Positions 57,806-64,000 of a DNA stretch of 64,000 nucleotides are shown here, in pieces. A program made the position numbers and the translations under genes. Location: NCBI GenBank assembly GCA_026874595.1, contig CM049307.1, positions 93,226,330-93,290,329 of the forward strand, given 5' to 3'. The notes under the pieces are model-generated. The model made no database searches and was not told the DNA's origin. It worked only from the letters and a program-made list of their open reading frames with translations. This stretch comes from Sipunculus nudus (lineage: Eukaryota; Annelida; Sipuncula; Golfingiida; Sipunculidae). The first letter of the stretch is position 1, and the number at the start of each line of letters is the position of its first letter.

Positions 57806-58466
57806 CAGAGACGGCTTAATATCTCTACAGGCGCCTGGGCCGACTATATGCCACCCCCCCCCCCCACCCCCCGCCCTCAGCAAGGAACTCTGAAAGTCCC
57901 CTACTCAACTCATATCGTTCCATCCATTAAGTTCCCCATGAAATTTTTAATATTAAGCACTTAGGTAACAGCCGAGAGAGTGTAAAAGTAAAGCTCAGTG
58001 TACGCTGTACAATAACTCAGATATTATCAATTAAGTGAAAAAAGTTCATGTTTTCCACACTCAATTGTTACTAAATCAGGTGGAGTATTTTTTTTTTTTC
58101 AAATCACGAGAAAATGTCTGAAATTTGAATTTATGCAAGACTTTAGCCCAGGGCTCTCTGTGCCTACATTGTTTTTAGGCGTCTAGGGCACTTGGAGAAT
58201 AAGTAAATAGTGTTAGCAGGGCAGCAGAAATAGACAAATGCCTGGTAGTTTGTTCCCAATGTGCACTTCACCGGCACACCGTGTTTGATATCTCCCGGCA
58301 ACATCTGCTTGCGTTTCCCATTAAAGGATTCTTTTGTAATGCGTGAAATTTTGTTCTCCGTTTCAAAAAGCAATGCAAATGTATATGCATAGTTCTAGTA
58401 TGCAAGTGCGTAAAGACGACCCTCCCGCTGTCTAGATGAGCGAACAAATGATTACAAGTTGCTTAC

Positions 58467-58506
58467 CAGCGAGTGTGAAAACCACTAGGAGTGCCTGGTG
58501 AATCAT
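58467..58506 (-). CDS. PAN/apple secreted protein, exon 1 (signal peptide)
   Basis: ATG at 58504-58506 opens MIHQALLVVFTLA and ends at donor GCTG|gtaagc in phase 1. It joins to the exon at 54209 to give LAGTLGV. It is a compact secretory signal peptide, so the product is predicted to be extracellular. Assignment rests on phase agreement and the lack of a better first exon; the 4.3-kb intron between contains the satellite and the 951-bp element. Confidence 0.65.
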
Positions 58507-61500
58507 TTTGTCGCTTAACTTCGGAAGTCACGAATCAAGTTTACTCTAACTCTCTCCAGGTCGCAAATGGGCATGGTGCGCGAGTAACACTATTTTAGTG
58601 GGTCCTGCTCTACGTCACCCATGCCAACAGGCATAAACACTGAATAAATTAACTGTCCACGTGGGAGTTTTGTGGCGTCAACTTGCAAATCAATATGTCT
58701 CCAACGAGATAAAATTAAGTTAGCTGATAATTGCCATTTAGAGACAATGACGAATTGGCTATAGAGCACTTGCAATAATTAATCAAGAATAACCAAAATA
58801 TTAATGTCTTCCTGTTCAGTAATAAATAATAAGAATAAGAATACGAATAAGAATAAGAATTTATTTTATATAACGTAAAACCACATGTGATATAAAATGC
58901 TTAACACACATTACAAAACACATATATATCACAGATAAGTAGAGAATATATATGACAACTTAAATAGAAAATAGAAAATACTGAAAACTATGACGTACAT
59001 GAATCACTAAGAAACGTACATCACTGATCTTTAAATAGGTTTATACTAATGTCGTTTTTGAGTATTTAGTAGACGAGGCTATTTCTAATAGTTCTAGATT
59101 CTAGATTAATATTTGTTTGATAAATTTGTGGATATCTATTTTTCTCTAAGATGCATATACCATTTGCTACCCGGGTGTTTTATCGGCAAACCATGTACAG
59201 TCTGTTTTATATCTTCATGTCACTTTTTAAAACAATTATTATTTGAGCAATCGCAGTGTGCTGTGTTTGATCACAACCGTTAATTAGAAACAAGAACATG
59301 CCATTTGCTGCGAAGGTGAAGCCGGAAATAAACAAGTGACGTATGGATCCAGACACTCAGCTGACAAACATAATCACTGCCGTTAAAACCCAAAACCCAT
59401 AGTGAATCATATTAATATATGATTATATATGAATAATATGCGGGTTCTGAAAAAATTCTATGACATGGTTGACATATGTTACAAAATTTGTTTAAAGTTA
59501 CAAAGATAAAACAATGAGGCGGCCCTGCTGATATCATACAACGGCGAAAGCAGTCTGGCGAATTTAAAACCGGTGCCGTTTTTTAAATGTATTCAGCACG
59601 GATCGGCTAAGTAACATTTCTCAAACGATAGGCTTTATGGCTTAATTTCGTGCTTGTTAAGACGTTGCATGTTGATGTTATTTCCGTTATCATTAACATT
59701 TTTTTTTTCATTGAGAATGAAAATTTATGAGTATGGCGTATTTCTGATTTGGTTATACTCTGGTAAAACTGCTATTCGTCTGTATTATAAAAATCATTTC
59801 ACTGTCTATGGCCACTAGTATGAGACACTATATAAAGATATTCAACGTCAATATGGACAGCAGTTTCCCTTGCAATTGTTGCTTGTGATTTGATTATTGA
59901 GAAACCGCTTTCCTTTGATGAATGTTTACTCAAAATTAAAAGATTCTAATGAAATGATATAGTCCTTTCTTTACGAAATGATAGCCCGCCTTCACTAAAC
60001 TTTCGGGAATGACCAGGAAACAGGTAAATTGTGATGAGAACATTAGCTGTCATTTTAGTTTTTACTCTTAAATTTGCATTAAGATCATTTAGGAGGAAAC
60101 ATAGCGAATCGCAGACAAGATAGCACAAAGAAAAAAAAGTGAGCACACCCAATTTAAAGAAAAACCTTTTGATACTTGAGAGCCTTCCGTGATTTATAAG
60201 CTATATAAGATAAATGAACTAATTATAGTGACCAAGTAGTATGCAGACTAATTGACGAAACTAGTTTCTGCATACCTGGGGCTGAGGCTGTGTGACATTA
60301 AATTTCAAAATCCTTGTTAAAACTTTGGTGCGGGATGTAAGTTTCACATGTATATGGTACTGCTCTGTGATTTCAAATGTTTTTCAAAGTTATATAAAAC
60401 AAAATAAAATGTCAAAATGAGGTTCAACATTTCATTAGTGTGATCCCTTGTGAACATTACGTCCAGGAGGCTTACAAAACTTAAAGTCTGATTTTCAGGA
60501 TACTCAAAATGTTTAAGCATTTGACAAGATATATTCGCAGAATATACATCACACGTATGGCGGTTATTATTTATGCTTTGTTTACGGGACGTTCATTCCA
60601 CTTTTTATATTCATAACACACTCGTCAAGCACTGGTTACCTTCAAAACACAATGTAAACAAACGTGAGCACGTACAAACATGTCGCATATCATAAAATTG
60701 GACTTTGACAAGAAATTAAAAAAAAAAACATCTGATCTAAATCTCCCTTCCTGGTAGTTTAATGTGTAAACATACAAGGAGAGTTATAATATCAGGTCTT
60801 TCTCCGTTTTTCTTACGTATATATCTTTTTATATGCACAGGAGTATTATTTCAGAAGTACAACACGCGCATATAAATACCTATAGCACATTAGCGCATTT
60901 TGAATATGAACTGGTGTAAAATACCTCAAGAAGACGACCAGTGTTATTTGTTGTACCATGAAGAACATCTTTATACAAATTATTTTGTCTCTGGTTCTAT
61001 TTTTAATTAGCTGTGATTACTAATTTACTATATTACATACTTGGAATCATATATGCATGTTTTATATTTTAATAAGGGGCCTCCTTATAGCCTTCTTAGT
61101 CGTAATATTTCCGCAATTAAAGGTTTTTATTGAACCAATAACGTGCTTGCAAGCAGGGACTGATATAAACTATTGACAATAAGTCCAAAACACACCAAAA
61201 ATGTAGGTTGAAGTCAATGTATAACTTTTTATGAAGATCAATTGTTAAGAAAGACCTCTTTCATCGTAGATGCACTGTATATTTTTATTGGTTTGGTTTG
61301 CCTCAAGAAAAACAAAGAAAAAATCCCTGAATTTCTGTCGCACCGCATCTGCGCCTGCCGCGATGAATTTGCATGATAGCATAGGTTGCCCGAAATATCT
61401 CAGTGTAATAAAATAGAATAATAATACCAATATAAAACTTGTTTGATATACAAAAGAACAAAGTTATTGTGCTGAATAACAAACCAAACCAGAGCATTCT

Positions 61501-62460
61501 TATGGTGTTAACAATCTGTTATCTGGCCGGAGACAGGAGAAATGCACAGTGTTTGCCAGAAGTGGGGAGTATGATTGATTTCATAGTTGATATTTGTAAT
61601 TATATGTGGTGATGATAAGAGACGCGCATGTTGAAACGAAGCACGGGACAAGGTGCTGCGATGTATCTGTCGCATGTATATTTCGCTTTTCAGCCAGCGG
61701 CAAAGCCGCCCAAAGTTAAATCATATTAATCATACGATTGCACAAGTTCAATACATGGAAGCAGGATCATGTTGCCCTATCTGAATTTGGAAAAAAAAAC
61801 GACGGTATTACGGAGCCAGCTCGACAGGTCTCTCACGTCATGTCCGTAATCATTAAATTTAAGAATCTGCTAAGATTTAAGACATAAGACATATTTGCAT
61901 TACCGTTCAAATTGTTATCAACAAACTATGAATTAACCATAAAATACATGAAATAAATGTTCAGATAGTCGCAAACTATTCAAAATATACGTCTTTCATA
62001 GGTTTAAAAAATAATTCATCATTTTCTTAATGTTTAAAATTATGTTTGTGTTTGATATGTCGTTATGTTTTTAGTTCTTAATTCTAGAGAATCAATGTGG
62101 AATGTTGGGATATGCATTTATTGAATTTTGAGGCGGGCAAGTACGTGCCTTTGAGAGTTTTTATATAGTTAATTATAACATATAGCTTGTGGATCACGGT
62201 GACTTATTCAAGATAACTAATGCACTCTGTTGAATTTCTAAACCTGTAACGGTTAGGTGGATACAGTTAAAAATAATATGTTGCAAGCAGTATTTACATT
62301 AAAATTGTTTCTGTTCTACTTCAGATAAATCATAAATACAAACTGATAGAGAATGAGTGAGTAAAAAAAATCTTTGTGACATGGAATAAATACAATTGGG
62401 TCTTCAACAAAGACCAATATTGAGAGTCTAAATATAAAGCATTAACAATGGTGAAATAAA
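58507..62460. other. Long non-coding stretch
   Basis: It holds a (GAATAA)n-type hexamer repeat at about 58825-58865 and otherwise AT-rich unique-looking sequence. The promoter of the PAN/apple gene should lie just right of 58506, but no clear TATA box was identified. No other gene is supported. Confidence 0.5.
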
Positions 62461-62470
62461 GATAAAGGAC

Positions 62471-62476
62471 TATCTG

Positions 62477-62551
<75 letters not shown>

Positions 62552-62580
62552 ATCTATATATATATATATATATATCCATC

Positions 62581-62624
<44 letters not shown>
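62471..62624. repeat. Compound (TATC)n-(TA)n-(TG)n microsatellite
   Basis: Eleven or so ctat units, then TA arrays with two tatccatc interruptions, then about 20 bases of TG. Confidence 0.95.
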
Positions 62625-62626
<2 letters not shown>

Positions 62627-62660
62627 CTACAGTATGTGATGAATCTGAACATTATATACC

Positions 62661-63110
62661 TAAAGGCCGTGTCACACAGCCGTTGACGCATAAATTGCGC
62701 ATAATGTACACATAAAATTGAAAAATTTGTATTTATACGCGGACATACGTGGACAAAAATAGAAAAGTTGAAGGTTATGCGTAAAATTTTGACAGATGAA
62801 TCACGGTAGAACGACGCATAAACTACGCATGAAATACGAAAAAAACTGCGCAAAGAACACGCATATCCACGGAAAAGCCAAATTCCTAAATAATTTCCAC
62901 GGATGAAACACGAAAGAACTGCGTATGATCCTCGCATTATCGACGCAAAGCACGAATGAGTAGCGCATGCTCCGCGTATAGATCGCGTATGTATCACGCA
63001 TGAATCGCTTATGTTCCGCGCATGTTTCGCGGACGTTGGGTGTTTGTATTGCGTCCGCACCGCGCTGCCGCTGCATTTCTTCATAAATAGTCATTACAGA
63101 CTGGACACCA
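62661..63110. mobile_element. Left end of Harbinger element 2 with dense CGCAT/GCGTA subterminal repeats
   Basis: After a possible TAA target comes AGGCCGTGTCACACAGCCG, a PIF/Harbinger-like terminus. The next 400 bases contain more than a dozen copies of a short motif around CGCAT or its complement (acgcataaattgcgc, acgcatgaaatacg, tcacgcatgaat, gcgcatgtttcgc). The long minus-strand frames over this block are a by-product of the repeats, not a gene. Confidence 0.6.
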
Positions 63111-63189
63111 TAAAAGAAAGAAAACACAACCACGAAGACCGCTGACGAGTGAACATCTGCATCGTTTCAAGATCCTTTCAGGAAGGCGT

Positions 63190-63455
63190 GATTATGAGGG
63201 CAGGGAGGAAGAGGAAGGCCCAAGTTCCTGAGCCAAGATTTCCAATCCCCCCTCCCTCCCTCCCGATGATCTTCCCGAAGCTACTGGTGGTGGTCAAGGT
63301 GCCAATGGTGATGATCCCCCCCAAGCTACTGCTGGTGTTGATGCTCCCCCACAACCTCCTGATGCCGATAGTGATGCTGCCCCCACAAGCTCCTGGTGCC
63401 GATGGTGATGCTCCCCAATAAGATCCTGCCTATGATGCTGGACCCTCCCAACCAA
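63190..63455 (+). other. Low-complexity Pro/Asp/Ala-coding repeat inside Harbinger element 2
   Basis: A repeat of about 30-33 bp (agctnctggtgnngatgntgatgctcccc) runs through the intron side of transposase exon 1. On the plus strand one frame reads DLPEATGGGQGANGDDPPQ and ATAGVDAPPQPPDADSD. It could be part of the element's second gene, but no DNA-binding domain is visible. Confidence 0.35.
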
Positions 63456-63456
63456 C

Positions 63457-63817
63457 CAGAGGCAAGGTGGCACATGGACAGTGCCACCCTGAGTCCAGGA
63501 TCAAGAGGTGGTCGTCAGTTGGTGGTCTGTTTCGTTATTTTTGGTGTCAGCCTCTCCATGATCTCGTCGTACATTGCAGGCGGCATCCGCAGGAATTTAT
63601 GGAAGGATCTTGGATCTTCATTTCTCATTTCCACCATCAATCTGTTATAGATCCCAAGTTCGACTCTTCTTCCACTCAAAGGCCTCACCCTGGCGACCCT
63701 GTGTCTTCTCCCACGCCTTCTTCTCTGCCTCCGGTGCAGGATCTGCTGAAGCTGGACCAGTTGGTTGTTATGCTGCTGCAGTAGGAAGGAAAGGGCTTCT
63801 CTGCATTGGGGGTTCAT
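63457..63817 (-). pseudogene. HARBI1-like transposase exon 1 of Harbinger element 2
   Basis: It starts at ATG 63815-63817 (MNPQCREALSFLLQQHNNQL) and has an Arg-rich stretch (RRQRRRRGRRHRVARVRPL). It then has the conserved IYNRLMVEMRNEDPRSFHKF, LRMPPAMYDEIMERLTPKI block. After KQTTN an in-frame TGA at 63515-63517 interrupts the segment continuing RPPLDPGLRVALSM and HLASG. It ends at a donor (CTCTG|gttggt) splitting the glycine codon after its first base, exactly as in element 1 at 2999. The next exon is not found to the left, so the element is internally deleted. Confidence 0.75.
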
Positions 63818-64000
63818 GGTCTCCTCTCCAGGATGTCATTGAACAAAAGATGTGGACTTATGGGCGGCGTGAAGCAGACTGGTTCAGCGGTCCGAAATCG
63901 GCCGGTTTATCTACCCTGTCCCCATACACGGTTCTTTCGTGAAGCATGCGTGATTCTAGCGTAAATCTAGCGTAGTTAATTTGTTTTTATAAGTGACTAA
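63818..64000. other. Interior or right side of Harbinger element 2
   Basis: It contains gcatgcgtgattctagcgtaaatctagcgtag near the window edge, which looks like the same class of subterminal motif. The right terminus is probably beyond 64000. Confidence 0.35.

Noticed and set aside
58164-58373. Minus-strand open frame with several cysteines
   Set aside because: No splice sites in phase with the PAN/apple gene and no family match.
62554-63133. Minus-strand open frames of 176 and 110 codons
   Set aside because: They run over the microsatellite and the CGCAT-type subterminal repeats of a Harbinger element; the peptide is just a translation of the repeat motif.
63574-63942. Plus-strand open frame of 122 codons
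   Set aside because: It is antisense to the Harbinger transposase exon, which has clear family motifs on the other strand.

Overview
The window looks like nuclear DNA of a marine lophotrochozoan, most likely a bivalve mollusc. It is AT-rich and full of (AT)n microsatellites and poly-G tracts. Coding exons are short and separated by kilobase introns with GT..AG borders. Several tRNA-derived SINEs and many short inverted-repeat elements are present. Recognisable proteins are dermatopontin, C-type lectin, PAN/apple and 2-hydroxyacid oxidase families, all of which occur in molluscs. The species cannot be named from the sequence alone. No bacterial operons, rRNA genes, CRISPR arrays or convincing intact tRNA genes were seen. 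Layout: 0.4-3.5 kb holds a decayed PIF/Harbinger DNA transposon. It has three exons of a HARBI1-like transposase on the minus strand, lacking the catalytic core, with an antisense BESS-type protein fragment between exons 2 and 3. 4.2-5.4 kb holds a 33-bp tandem repeat and nested inverted repeats. 8.15-8.8 kb (minus) holds two exons of an apparently intact secreted dermatopontin-like gene. 11.2 kb, 16.7-19.3 kb and 20.8-21.0 kb hold three separate broken relics of a 2-hydroxyacid oxidase (FMN enzyme) gene; the middle one has four exons plus a nearby membrane-segment exon. 23.8-24.3 kb holds two SINE copies. 30.7-40.5 kb (minus) holds a C-type lectin gene in three phase-compatible exons whose expected start codon is GTG. 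Its introns contain a 56-bp minisatellite and an apparent hAT-like MITE. 40.8-46.7 kb (minus) holds a degenerate LTR retrotransposon with Ty3/Gypsy-type proteins, in which integrase lies upstream of reverse transcriptase (Gmr1-like order). 51.8-58.5 kb (minus) holds a three-exon gene for a small secreted protein with a PAN/apple-like domain and a Thr/Pro-rich tail. Its first intron contains a 76-bp-period satellite split by a 951-bp inverted-repeat element. 62.6-64.0 kb holds one end and the first transposase exon of a second PIF/Harbinger element that runs out of the window. How the parts relate: the four host gene families are independent. Three of them encode secreted or extracellular-type proteins (dermatopontin, lectin, PAN/mucin-like); the oxidase relics are dead. 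Most of the remaining DNA is mobile-element debris and simple repeats. The strongest points for a second look are the integrase-before-reverse-transcriptase retroelement, the 951-bp element whose termini reappear as a perfect-looking hairpin inside a SINE, the lectin without an ATG, and the possible membrane-anchored oxidase.
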